A stretch of DNA of 64,000 nucleotides from Novosphingobium mathurense. Its GTDB lineage: Bacteria; Pseudomonadota; Alphaproteobacteria; Sphingomonadales; Sphingomonadaceae. This document shows positions 9,357 to 17,099 of this stretch, piece by piece. The stretch is taken from positions 434,001 through 498,000 of the forward strand of contig NZ_FVZE01000001.1 of the NCBI RefSeq assembly GCF_900168325.1. The letters run 5' to 3'. Under the pieces are notes generated by a model. The model saw only the letters and a program-made list of their open reading frames with translations, was not told where the DNA came from and did no database searches. A program made the translations under genes and the position numbers. Within the stretch, counting starts at the first letter, position 1. Each line of letters opens with the position of its first letter.

Positions 9357-10799
9357 TCACAGATCGCGAACGGCCGCGTAGGCGCGGCGGAATTTCTCAA
9401 GCTTGGGGGCAAGGCGCTCGGCCAGCAGGGGATCGGGATCGATGGCATCGACGACAGCCGGGCGGGTACAGGCTTCGGCCGCCGAAGCAGCGGTGGCGGC
9501 CATCATCGCGAGCTTTGCGGCACCAAGGGCAGGGCCGACTTCGCCGCCATCGAGGTATTCGAGCCGGACGTCGAGCGCGGCGGCAAGGATCGAACCCCAG
9601 TAGCGCGACCGGGCACCACCGCCGATGACCGACAGGGTCGAGACATGGGTCCCCGCCTCGCGCAGCGCGGCCAGCCCGTCGGCATGGGCGAAGGCCACGC
9701 CTTCCAGCACTGCCGCGGCCAGTCTGCCCTGACCGGTCTCGTTGTCAGCGCGCAGGAAGGCACCGCGCACATGCGCATCGTTGTGCGGGGTGCGCTCGCC
9801 CGAAAGATAGGGGAGGAACAGTTCCGGCCCGCTTGCCGCGCCCGCCTGCTCGGCGAGCGTGAACAGGTCGGCCGGTGCGCCCAAGCCCATGAAGCGCGCG
9901 GCCCAGTCGACGCAGGATGCGGCGGAAAGATGGACGCTCATCTGGTGCCACATGGCCGGGAGGCAGTGACAGAAGGCATGGACCGCCTGCCCGGGATTGG
10001 GGCGGAACTGTTGCGTGGCCACGAAGATCACGCCCGAAGTGCCGAGCGAAAGCAGGGCATCGCCGTCCGAGATCATCCCGATTCCCGCTGCACCGCCGGC
10101 GTTGTCGCTGGCGCCAGCCGCGACGGGCACACTGGCCATGCCCCATCGCGAGGCCACATCGGGACGCAACTGGCCGCTCACTTCGCTGCCTTCGAACAGA
10201 CACGGCATGTGCTCGCGCAAGAGGCCCGTAGCCGACAGGACGGCATCGCTCCAGTCGCGCCGGGCAACGTCGAGCCAGAGGGTGCCCGCGGCATCGGACA
10301 TGTCGCTCGCCTTCTCGCCGGTCATGGCAAGGCGGACGTAGTCCTTGGGCAGCAGGACCGTGCGGACCTTGGCAAAGATCTCGGGTTCGTGGCGGCGGAC
10401 CCATTGCAGCTTGGGTGCGGTGAAACCCGGCATCATCAGGTTTCCGGTGATCTGCCGCGAATGGGGTTCGGCTGCTTCAATCTCTTCGCATTCGCGAAAG
10501 CTGCGCCCGTCGTTCCAGAGGATGGCGGGGCGCAAGGGACGATCGTCGGCGCCCAGCAGGGTCGCGCCGTGCATCTGCCCGGCAAGTCCGATGGCCTGAA
10601 CCCTGGCGCGCAGATGCGCCGACAGTCCCTGCACGGCTGCCTCGGTCGCGGCCCACCAGTCGTCGGGCGACTGCTCGGACCACAGCGGCTGCACACGCGA
10701 GACCGTCAGCGACGAGGATGCCTGGTCGCACACGGTTCCCGCCGTGTCGATAAGCACGGCCTTTACGCCGGACGTGCCAATGTCGATTCCCAGAAACAT
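9357..10799 (-). CDS. xylB: Xylulokinase
   Basis: XylB phosphorylates D-xylulose to xylulose 5-phosphate, feeding the pentose phosphate pathway. The 480-residue protein is an FGGY-family carbohydrate kinase. It has the N-terminal phosphate motif [13 protein letters not shown], the substrate motif GLAGQMHG near residue 74, and a C-terminal [14 protein letters not shown]-binding motif. It is the first gene of the xylB-xylA operon, and its start is 50 bp from a LacI-type palindrome. The stop sits beside the xylA start region, so the two genes are probably translated together. Confidence 0.95.
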   Translation of the reverse strand: MFLGIDIGTSGVKAVLIDTAGTVCDQASSSLTVSRVQPLWSEQSPDDWWAATEAAVQGLSAHLRARVQAIGLAGQMHGATLLGADDRPLRPAILWNDGRSFRECEEIEAAEPHSRQITGNLMMPGFTAPKLQWVRRHEPEIFAKVRTVLLPKDYVRLAMTGEKASDMSDAAGTLWLDVARRDWSDAVLSATGLLREHMPCLFEGSEVSGQLRPDVASRWGMASVPVAAGASDNAGGAAGIGMISDGDALLSLGTSGVIFVATQQFRPNPGQAVHAFCHCLPAMWHQMSVHLSAASCVDWAARFMGLGAPADLFTLAEQAGAASGPELFLPYLSGERTPHNDAHVRGAFLRADNETGQGRLAAAVLEGVAFAHADGLAALREAGTHVSTLSVIGGGARSRYWGSILAAALDVRLEYLDGGEVGPALGAAKLAMMAATAASAAEACTRPAVVDAIDPDPLLAERLAPKLEKFRRAYAAVRDL

Positions 10800-10848
10800 G
10801 CCCTGAACTGCTCTCCCGTCCGATTCACGATCGTTCTTGTGCCGAGAG

Positions 10849-10862
10849 AGATAGCGCTAACA
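10849..10862. promoter_or_regulatory. Candidate LacI-family operator of the xyl operon
   Basis: AGATAGCGCTAACA is an imperfect palindrome around a central TAGCGCTA, the CG-centred layout of LacI/GalR operators. It sits 50 bp upstream of the xylB start, where a repressor would cover the promoter. Xylose operons in alphaproteobacteria are known to be controlled by LacI-type repressors; binding here is inferred. No xylR-like gene is adjacent. Confidence 0.55.
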
Positions 10863-10888
10863 TTCACCTGATGGCAAGAGCGCAAGAG

Positions 10889-10925
10889 CAAGTGAGCGCG
10901 GTGATTTTATCACAGCGCTCACTTG
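10889..10925. repeat. Large imperfect palindrome between the GH3 gene and xylB
   Basis: Two 17-bp arms (10889-10905 and 10909-10925) match except at one pair and are separated by only TTT. The outer 11 bp are CAAGTGAGCGC and its complement; the inner 5 bp are GTGAT and its complement. There is no T-tract on either strand, which argues against an intrinsic terminator. It could be an operator for a dimeric or tetrameric regulator, or an RNA hairpin in the transcript running from the GH3 gene into xylB. Confidence 0.75.
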
Positions 10926-11174
10926 AGAAGGGGATTTGCGGCGGCTTGAGGCGGTCGTTGCGACCCGAAGCCGATCGCCGCACTGCGCCTTGCCGAGACC
11001 GCGGGGAAGAGCGGCTGCCGAAGCCCAGGTCGCGCGCAGATCGTGCCCACGCCCCGGAATGGCCTTTCCTGCCGCTCCGGGACATCCGTTCGGGCATGCC
11101 CGCGTCGGATCAGGCGCGGGCCACCGTGCCGCGCACAAGACGGGCGGCGGGGTGGTCGATGAAGGTCACTGATT
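10926..11174. other. Gene-free stretch between the GH3 gene and the palindrome
   Basis: About 250 bases with no ORF that has a convincing start or homology. In the minus frame shifted relative to the GH3 gene, an open stretch continues to 11110, but it lacks the expected C-terminal GH3 motifs. Confidence 0.4.
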
Positions 11175-13016
11175 TCATGGAAGATCGAAGGGTAACTTCC
11201 CTTCCGCCTTCTTCGGTTTCATCATGACGTCCAGCACCGCATTGTCCGACGCCCCGAATACCGCGAAAAGCGCACTGGCCCTGTCCGTCAGATTGGCGAT
11301 GTGCGCGGGGCGATCCATATCCACGGCGACATAGGCCGGGATATCCTTGCCCATCGCCGTCAGCGCATCGAAACCCGGATCTCCATTGCGAAAATCCGTG
11401 CGACCCTCTGCCTGCATGCCGCCGAAGAAGTGCCAGGGATGGAGCCTCTCCGAAGGAGTCTTCATGCGGATGATTGCAATCTCTGCCGCTTCCGGTCGGT
11501 CCACCGGGATCAGTCCTGCGGATCGGGCGGCTTGCGGTGACATGCCGAATAGCCAAACCCGCTGACCCGGCATCAGGGCCTTTACCTTTTTCCGGTCGGT
11601 CAACAGCGTGATCGCACGGCGCTGCGCGCTGTCGGCCAATTGCTGCGAAGCGGCTGCGCCCACGACTTCGCTGGCGCGATCAGGATCGACGTAGGGATTG
11701 TCGAACAGGCCCAGCATGAATTTGACCCGCATGACATGACGAACGGCCTCATCGAGGCGCGTCTGGCTGAATTGTCCCGTGCGCAGGGCAGCCAGTATCG
11801 GTGCGGGATCGTCGAGCCCCCCGATCTGGTCGACACCCGCCATGACGGCTTTGCCGATCCGTTCGGCCTTCGAAAGTCCCTCGACACCCCATGGCATGCC
11901 GATTGCCATGGGCGATTGGGGATTGGCCTGGGTCGGTTCGGTGCAAGATGACGGACAATCGTTCACGATGGCCCAGTCGGAAACGACAAGTCCCTTGTAT
12001 CCCTGATCCTTGCGGAGCATGGTTTCGACCACCTGCTTGCTGAATCCCGCGCCGACCGGTTCTGCAGGTTTCCCGTCGATGGTGACGCCCTTCAGGATGC
12101 CGTAAGTGGGCATCACACCGGCGACATGCGCTGCGAAGGCTCCCTTGAACGCCGACACATGGCGCGCCAGTTCGGCATCGTTGAGAATCAGGTCGCTGCC
12201 ATAGGCATTATGCGCATCGAAGCCATTGGCGCTGGTGCCATAACCCACCCAATGCTTCACGATGGCGGCGACGCCATCCTTTTGCAGACCCGCGGCTCCG
12301 CCCTGCAATCCTTCGATCTCGGCACCGACAAGGCGCGAGACGCGAGCGGGATCGGAGCCGAAGGTCGCGGCGATACGCGGCCATCGGGGATCGGTCGTCA
12401 AATCGGCCTGCGGGGAAAGGGCCATGTGGATGCCGACCGCACGATATTCGCGGCGCACGATCGTGCCGAATTCGCGAACCAGGTCGGTATCGTCGATCGC
12501 GGCCAGCCCTATGGGATCGGGCCACAGGGAGAAGCCGTTGGCCTTGTTCGTCGCTCCCTGCACTTCCTGGAACTGATTGCGGGGATCGGTACTCACAGTC
12601 ACCGGAATGCCCAGGCGTGTGTTTTCCGCGAGGTGCTGGATGGCGTTGTTCATCTGCGCGAAGACGCGCGGTGGCACCGTCAGGCGGGTGATGAAACTCG
12701 TTACGCCCCGATCCCGGATGGCCGTTGCGACCGCCGGCATGTCATAGCCCTGATCGGACGCTCCGAAGGGCGATCCGAGTCCGGGCAGGTTGCCGTGCGC
12801 GAGTGCGGCGACTTTCTCCTCGACCGTCATCTGCGACAACAGGTCTTCAACCCGATCGTCCGTGTTTGCGCTCGGATCCTCGTAAGGATCCATCTTCCCG
12901 TTATGGTTGAGGTCGCGCCATTTCGGCTGAGCGTGAGCGGTGCCGATCGATCCAGACAGCGCAATCGCGATGACGGAAGCGCAGGCGATGGTTCGCAAAG
13001 CCGGAAAACGAAGCAT
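11175..13016 (-). CDS. Secreted GH3 beta-glycosidase with shortened C-terminus
   Basis: The 613-residue protein starts with a Sec signal peptide (cleavage likely after AHA, residue 29). A calcium-loop-like segment follows (D35, N37, N39, G40, D43, E46), then a GH3 N-terminal barrel and a partial GH3 C-terminal domain. The probable nucleophile is Asp347 in LVVSDW. KHWVGYG carries the substrate-binding Lys-His. It probably removes glucose or xylose from oligosaccharides in the periplasm; proximity to xylBA fits xylan use but specificity is inferred. The protein stops right after LPFDLP, where relatives continue for about 30 residues to an FGxGL end, so it may be truncated. Confidence 0.85.
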   Translation of the reverse strand: MLRFPALRTIACASVIAIALSGSIGTAHAQPKWRDLNHNGKMDPYEDPSANTDDRVEDLLSQMTVEEKVAALAHGNLPGLGSPFGASDQGYDMPAVATAIRDRGVTSFITRLTVPPRVFAQMNNAIQHLAENTRLGIPVTVSTDPRNQFQEVQGATNKANGFSLWPDPIGLAAIDDTDLVREFGTIVRREYRAVGIHMALSPQADLTTDPRWPRIAATFGSDPARVSRLVGAEIEGLQGGAAGLQKDGVAAIVKHWVGYGTSANGFDAHNAYGSDLILNDAELARHVSAFKGAFAAHVAGVMPTYGILKGVTIDGKPAEPVGAGFSKQVVETMLRKDQGYKGLVVSDWAIVNDCPSSCTEPTQANPQSPMAIGMPWGVEGLSKAERIGKAVMAGVDQIGGLDDPAPILAALRTGQFSQTRLDEAVRHVMRVKFMLGLFDNPYVDPDRASEVVGAAASQQLADSAQRRAITLLTDRKKVKALMPGQRVWLFGMSPQAARSAGLIPVDRPEAAEIAIIRMKTPSERLHPWHFFGGMQAEGRTDFRNGDPGFDALTAMGKDIPAYVAVDMDRPAHIANLTDRASALFAVFGASDNAVLDVMMKPKKAEGKLPFDLP

Positions 13017-13061
13017 TATTCTCTCTCACTCTTGGCGTGACTTGGCGCACTTGTTAATCAC

Positions 13062-13089
13062 TGCTTAGTTTTTGCGGCTCGCCAGTCAA
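13062..13089 (-). promoter_or_regulatory. Candidate promoter of the GH3 gene
   Basis: On the minus strand a TTGACT hexamer (13089-13084) is followed after 16 bp by TAAGCA (13067-13062). This is a plausible -35/-10 pair about 45 bp before the GH3 start codon. The -10 is weak, so this is tentative. Confidence 0.35.
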
Positions 13090-13131
13090 GTGACCATAGC
13101 CAGTGCGCTCTCCCCACAAGAATTGACGAAC

Positions 13132-13178
13132 GAGCCACTTGGCCAGCCGCTAAGGCTTTGCCGGCCTTCAGGTGGCTC
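13132..13178. repeat. Nested inverted repeat (structured element)
   Basis: GAGCCAC (13132-13138) pairs with GTGGCTC (13172-13178). Inside it GGCC pairs with GGCC and AGCC with GGCT around a GCTAA loop. The result is a long interrupted hairpin on either strand. It lies between the GH3 promoter and a small hypothetical gene, and no T-tract of useful length follows. Confidence 0.5.
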
Positions 13179-13358
13179 TTTCCGGGCTTTCGACCGAGGT
13201 GCCGGAATGTGCGTGCGGAGCGCTATCGAGCATTGCGCAGGTCTGGCGAGACTGTGCTGGGTGGGATGGTGCAAAAGCCATCGCCTGCATAAAAGGAGTG
13301 TTCTGCATTGAGGCGTTTGATGCTTTGCATCTGAACTGCCGCACGATAGGCGTGAGCT

Positions 13359-13610
13359 ATGATGAACATTCCCTGGGATCAGCCCGCGACGTTGATAGAC
13401 CTGGACGGCAAGACGCCCGTCATTGGTACCATTCTCGAGTGCGTGACGCACTTTTCGCTTTTCAAGCCCTTTGCCAAGGAACAGGCACGCATCCTGCTGA
13501 CACGGCCGGTATTCCGGACAGGTCAAAAGACGCGGACATGGATCCTCAACCCAAATGAAATCGAAGCGCTCGTTCAGCGCAGGGCTGCTGAAGATCAGGC
13601 TGGCGTGTAG
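13359..13610 (+). CDS. Small hypothetical protein
   Basis: An 83-residue reading frame starting MMNIPWDQPATLIDLDGKTP. It has no signal peptide, membrane segment or motif I recognise. Composition is balanced and codon use is GC-rich in the third position, like neighbouring genes, which favours a real gene. A weak AGG lies about 10 bases before the start. The second ATG at 13362 is an equal start choice. It stands alone between the GH3 promoter and tRNA-Gln; I cannot assign a function. Confidence 0.5.
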   Translation: MMNIPWDQPATLIDLDGKTPVIGTILECVTHFSLFKPFAKEQARILLTRPVFRTGQKTRTWILNPNEIEALVQRRAAEDQAGV

Positions 13611-13698
13611 TTCGGTTGGTGCCCGACGGCTCGGGCATCAGCTTTGACGCAAGTCTTGGATACGCATTCTTTGAATGCCGGATAGTCCGAAGAGCTGC

Positions 13699-13773
13699 TG
13701 GCTGGGGCGGCAGGATTCGAACCTGCGAATGCCGGTACCAAAAACCGGTGCCTTACCACTTGGCGACGCCCCA
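13699..13773 (-). tRNA. tRNA-Gln (anticodon TTG)
   Basis: On the minus strand the acceptor stem TGGGGCG pairs with CGCCCCA, followed by discriminator G and an encoded CCA. The anticodon stem CCGGT/ACCGG encloses the loop TTTTGGT, giving anticodon TTG (glutamine). The T-arm has the standard GGTTCGAATCC. Length is 75 nt including CCA. Confidence 0.96.
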
Positions 13774-13858
13774 GCAGGGAATGCGCGCTTAGCGGCTAAT
13801 GTTCGGGCTGAAAAGGGGCCAATCGCATGATTCGGACAATTGGCCCCAACCCATGCGA

Positions 13859-14707
13859 TCAGGCCGAAAGGACCGCGTCGATATCGGTCGCGCTGTGGCG
13901 CTCGCGCACGCAGCCTTCGTTAGTGCGGTTGACGATGCGGCCGCGCCGGACGCCCTTGCGGTTGCCCACTTCCTCACCCCAGCGCACCACGTTCTTGTAG
14001 CTGGGAATGTCGAGGAAGGTTGCGCCGTCGTCATAGGCATCGCCGCGCAGGAATGCGCCGAACCAGCCGTACGTGGCGATGTCGGCTATCGTGTACTCGT
14101 CCCCGGCCAGGTAGCGGTTCTCGGCAAGTCGACGGTCCGCGACATCGAAGATCCGCTTGGTTTCCATGGCATAGCGGTTGATCGGGTACTCGTACTTCTC
14201 GGGCGCATAAGCGTAGAAGTGCCCGAAGCCGCCGCCGATCACCGGGGCGGTGGACATCTGCCACATCAGCCATGACATGCACTCGGCGCGCGCGGCCGGT
14301 TCGGTGGGAAGGAACTTGCCGAACTTCTCGGCAAGGTGGACGAGGATCGCGCCCGATTCGAAGATGCGGATCGGCTCATCGCCCGAGCAGTCGAGCAGGG
14401 CGGGGATCTTCGAATTGGGATTGATCGAGACGAATCCCGATCCGAACTGGTCGCCATCGCCGATCGAGATCAGCCAGGCATCGTACTCCGCTTCGCCGAT
14501 GCCGGCCGCGAGCAGTTCCTCGAACATGATCGTGACCTTCTGGCCGTTGGGCGTGCCAAGCGAATAGAGCTGGAACGGGTGCTGGCCGCGCGGCAGTTCC
14601 TTATCGTGCGTGGGCCCGGAGATCGGGCGATTGGTCTTGGCCCATTGGCCGCCGTTTTCCGCATCCCATGTCCAGACTTTCGGCGGCGTGTAGGTGAGAT
14701 CGGTCAT
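13859..14707 (-). CDS. yghU: YghU-type glutathione S-transferase / disulfide-bond reductase
   Basis: The 282-residue protein matches the YghU subgroup of the glutathione transferase superfamily. It has an N-terminal lead of about 35 residues before the thioredoxin fold, the HPFQLYSLGTPNGQKVTIMFEE region, the glutathione-binding FESGAILVHLAEKFG, and a helical C-domain with FGHFYAYAPEKYEYPINRY. YghU proteins bind two glutathione molecules and reduce small disulfides and peroxides. The ATG at 14707 was chosen over an upstream start because the family begins near MTDL and an AGGAT lies upstream. It is downstream of ilvE on the same strand but separated from it by a terminator. Confidence 0.88.
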   Translation of the reverse strand: MTDLTYTPPKVWTWDAENGGQWAKTNRPISGPTHDKELPRGQHPFQLYSLGTPNGQKVTIMFEELLAAGIGEAEYDAWLISIGDGDQFGSGFVSINPNSKIPALLDCSGDEPIRIFESGAILVHLAEKFGKFLPTEPAARAECMSWLMWQMSTAPVIGGGFGHFYAYAPEKYEYPINRYAMETKRIFDVADRRLAENRYLAGDEYTIADIATYGWFGAFLRGDAYDDGATFLDIPSYKNVVRWGEEVGNRKGVRRGRIVNRTNEGCVRERHSATDIDAVLSA

Positions 14708-14836
14708 GCGGGGGGCATCCTGTTTCGGTGTGAGGGGTAGGGGCACAGGCCCGGTAGGTAGGTTCGGCCCTGTCCGGGGACAAGGTCCGGGGCGGCAGGG
14801 AGTCGGTTCGGAGCGGACGATTGCTCGCCCCACGAG

Positions 14837-14874
14837 AAAAGGCCCGGCAGCGCCAAGCGTTGCCGGGCCTTTTT
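14837..14874 (-). terminator. Rho-independent terminator after ilvE
   Basis: AAAAGGCCCGGCA (14837-14849) and its perfect complement (14861-14873) form a 13-bp stem around an 11-nt loop. The stem ends in U-tracts on both strands. It lies 31 bp past the ilvE stop on the minus strand and separates ilvE from yghU. Confidence 0.9.
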
Positions 14875-14904
14875 GCGAAATCCCGAAATCGAAAGGCGGC
14901 TCGA

Positions 14905-16005
14905 TCAGCCGATCTTGCGGATCCAGCCGTGGGTATCGGCTTCCTGCCCGCGCTGGATGGCGACGAGGCGGCTCTTGAGCTTCTGGGTGAGCTGGCCGGG
15001 GCCGCCCGAACCGACGGTGAATTCACCGTCGCGCCCGGAAACCTTGCCGACCGGCGTGACCACGGCGGCGGTGCCGCAGGCGAAGGTCTCGACGAGACGA
15101 CCCGACTTTGCATCCTCGCGCCACTGGTCGATCGAGTAGCGGCCCTCGGTGACGGTAAGCCCTTCCTCGCGGGCGAGGGTGAGCAGGCTGTCGCGGGTGA
15201 TGCCGGGCAGGATCGTGCCGGTCAGTTCCGGGGTGAGCAGGGTGCCGTCGTCGAACACGAAGTAGAGGTTCATGCCGCCCAGTTCCTCGATCCACTTGTG
15301 CTCGGCGGCATCGAGGAAGACGACCTGGTCATGGCCGCGGGCAATCGCCTCGCCCTGCGGCACGAGGCTGGCGGCGTAGTTGCCGCCGCACTTGGCAGCG
15401 CCGGTGCCGCCCGGGGCAGCGCGCGTATAGTCGCTGACCCAGATCGAGACTGCCGGGGCGCCCGACTTGAAGTAGTTGCCCGCCGGGCTGGCGATGACGA
15501 TGAACTTGTACTGCTTGGCCGGACGCACGCCGAGGAAGGCTTCGGTCGCGATCATGAACGGTCGCAGATAGAGCGAGGCACCCTCGGCCTCCGGGATCCA
15601 GTCGCGATCGGCCTGGACCAGCCGCTCGATGGATTCCACGAAGAGCGCTTCGGGCAGTTCGGGCATGGCCAGACGCTCGGCCGAGCGATTGAAGCGCGCG
15701 GCGTTGGCCTCGGGGCGGAACAGGGCGATGCTGCCGTCCGCCTGCTTGTAGGCCTTGAGTCCTTCGAAGATTTCCTGCGCGTAGTGGAGAACCGAAGCGG
15801 CCGGATCGAGTGCGATCGGCTGGCGCGGACCGATCACGGCATCGTGCCAGCCCTGACCCTCGGTCCATTCGATCACCACCATGTGGTCCGAGAAGTGCGT
15901 GCCGAAGCCCGGATTGGCAAGAATCGCAGCCCGCTGATCCGCACCGGTCGGCGAGGGGTGGGGCAGGGAAGTGAAGGTCAGGCCGGCATCGGCGAGCGTC
16001 GCCAT
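14905..16005 (-). CDS. ilvE: Branched-chain amino acid aminotransferase
   Basis: IlvE transfers the amino group between glutamate and the 2-oxo acids of leucine, isoleucine and valine, using pyridoxal phosphate. The 366-residue protein is of the longer type. It has HYAQEIFEGLKAY near residue 94, YLRPFMIAT, the probable cofactor lysine in GAAKCGGNYAAS, and IEELGGMNLYFV. It probably links biosynthesis (leuB nearby) with the valine-degradation genes at 36-40 kb. It is monocistronic, with its own terminator and a roughly 1-kb upstream non-coding region. Confidence 0.95.
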   Translation of the reverse strand: MATLADAGLTFTSLPHPSPTGADQRAAILANPGFGTHFSDHMVVIEWTEGQGWHDAVIGPRQPIALDPAASVLHYAQEIFEGLKAYKQADGSIALFRPEANAARFNRSAERLAMPELPEALFVESIERLVQADRDWIPEAEGASLYLRPFMIATEAFLGVRPAKQYKFIVIASPAGNYFKSGAPAVSIWVSDYTRAAPGGTGAAKCGGNYAASLVPQGEAIARGHDQVVFLDAAEHKWIEELGGMNLYFVFDDGTLLTPELTGTILPGITRDSLLTLAREEGLTVTEGRYSIDQWREDAKSGRLVETFACGTAAVVTPVGKVSGRDGEFTVGSGGPGQLTQKLKSRLVAIQRGQEADTHGWIRKIG

Positions 16006-16314
16006 CGAACTAGGTCCTCATCAATGTAAGTGCGGCGCGCTGTTGAACAAAAATTGCGCACAGTGCAACCGAAAAGAAATTTTGATACTTAGCTCTAACG
16101 TATTAGCATGCCGCCGCATCGACGCAAATTGCCGCGCGCACAGGGCCTGCCGTCGGGGCTGAAAGCACGCCATGCCATTGCGCGTTTTGCGTGCAATTCT
16201 CCAGCATCATTTTTGCAAGTTCAGGTGCAATGAAAGACGCGTCAGGCCGCACCTGCACAGTAGGGGCGCTTGCCTGCAAACGTGCGAGCGCAGCCTGCGG
16301 ACAGGCCGGACATG
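16006..16314. other. Upstream region of ilvE, no gene seen
   Basis: No supported coding sequence. Next to the ilvE start is an imperfect palindrome TTGCGCACAGTGCAA (16054-16068). Further away a CAGGTGC/GCACCTG inverted repeat spans 16222-16255. These may be control sites for ilvE or ends of a neighbouring transcript. Base composition is slightly less GC-rich near 16040-16110, as expected for a promoter. Confidence 0.4.
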
Positions 16315-16346
16315 AAAAAGGCCGTGCCCGATTGGCGGGACGGCCC
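16315..16346 (-). terminator. Rho-independent terminator of a minus-strand small transcript
   Basis: On the minus strand a GGCCGTCCCG stem pairs with CGGGCACGGCC (one bulged base) around a 5-nt loop and is followed by TTTTT (complement of 16315-16319). No long minus-strand gene lies just upstream, so it probably ends the small transcript described at 16.4-16.6 kb. Confidence 0.75.
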
Positions 16347-16365
16347 TGTTGGCTTGCTCAATGAG

Positions 16366-16397
16366 AAGGGCCGCACCGGAAAGCCGGTGCGGCCCTT
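16366..16397. repeat. Strong 14-bp hairpin within the small transcript region
   Basis: AAGGGCCGCACCGG (16366-16379) and its perfect complement (16384-16397) are separated by 4 nt. This is a very stable stem-loop of the UUCG-like small-loop class on the minus strand (loop CTTT). There is no U-tract directly after it, so it is probably a structural element or 3'-stabilising hairpin ahead of the true terminator at 16315-16346. Confidence 0.8.
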
Positions 16398-16454
16398 CGC
16401 ATGGTCAGCGGCCGGAAGTGCCGCCAGCGAAAGCCTTTATCGCCTAATCAAAAT

Positions 16455-16511
16455 TCAGCGATAATGCCTCGCGACGGAAATTGCCGACCTCTCTGCTGAA
16501 CCATGAGACAT
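16455..16511 (-). CDS. Tiny ORF (18 aa) behind an extreme Shine-Dalgarno sequence
   Basis: The ATG at 16511 is preceded by a 15-base match to the complement of the 16S rRNA 3' tail (16513-16527, core AAGGAGGTGATCC), far longer than a normal ribosome binding site. The frame encodes 18 residues starting MSHGSAERS. A second ATG at 16504 opens an overlapping 18-residue frame (MVQQRGRQFP). The third frame, without its own start codon, is also open for 20 codons (ending LSLNFD). Two hairpins and a U-tract follow. I cannot tell which frame is used, or whether the product is peptide or RNA. Confidence 0.45.
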   Translation of the reverse strand: MSHGSAERSAISVARHYR

Positions 16512-16512
16512 C

Positions 16513-16527
16513 GGATCACCTCCTTTC
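16513..16527 (-). promoter_or_regulatory. 15-nt perfect anti-anti-SD (super Shine-Dalgarno) site
   Basis: The minus strand carries GAAAGGAGGTGATCC, fully complementary to the end of 16S rRNA. A related copy, GCGAAAGCGGTGATC, lies 29 bases upstream on the same strand (16544-16558), so the motif is present as an imperfect direct repeat. Confidence 0.7.
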
Positions 16528-16558
16528 GCGCTGTTGAGCCAAAGATCACCGCTTTCGC

Positions 16559-17099
16559 GGCTGGGACTTCAGGTCATCCTGGGCGCGTTTCCCGGGGCCT
16601 TCCGTCTTGAGTATTTTTGTGTCTGATTCCGCATCGCACAACAAGTCTTGCATTCGTTTTTTTTGCGGTCATTATGATGACTTCGGCCAGTTTTCCCCAG
16701 CCTGGAGGTCGATTTTGACCCACCGCTCGGGGCACCGCTGAGTGCGGCCTGAAGAGATCCGAAATTCACCGAATTCAGCGTGTTTTGACCCGGTCTCAGG
16801 GTCCGAATCGAAGTTTCGGCTGCGGGCGATTCGCGGCTGGAAGGCGCTCGGGGCCGGGCAAGGGCCATACCCTACCGGGGTCTAGTGCAGGGGATCGACA
16901 AATCGAATCAGCCGCTTGCGATCGAATCCTTGCCTTTCAGGAACCCGAAAAGGCGGGGCGACCGGTGATCGATTCGTGATTGCGACGCAACGCTGCGCGC
17001 AAGGATCCAGTCCGGCATGGCGCGGCTTCGGGATTGCTCGGCCTGACGCTCGGAATGAGGCGATACTTCGGTGAGATCGATTCGCCGGGACCGGGCGGG
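16559..17099. other. Gene-poor region upstream of the small transcript
   Basis: About 540 bases without a convincing gene. It contains an A8/T8 run at 16657-16664 and an AT-richer patch (16610-16680) that may hold the promoter of the minus-strand small transcript. Reading frames in the rest look like random open frames in GC-rich DNA. I see no repeats or tRNA here. Confidence 0.4.

Noticed and set aside
9358..9360. GTG start for xylA overlapping the xylB stop
   Set aside because: Possible, but the ATG at 9342 has better SD spacing and gives the usual N-terminus; kept only as an alternative.
10889..10925. Rho-independent terminator between the GH3 gene and xylB
   Set aside because: The stem is strong but no U-tract follows on either strand; kept as a repeat of unknown role.
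16513..16527. End of a 16S rRNA gene
   Set aside because: Only the last 15 bases match; upstream and downstream sequence is not rRNA and lacks the conserved 3' stem. It is better read as an SD sequence on the minus strand.
16569..16868. 99-codon minus-strand frame in the gene-poor region
   Set aside because: Composition is random-looking (many Arg/Ser/Asn), with no RBS and no recognisable domain; it overlaps the likely promoter of the small transcript.
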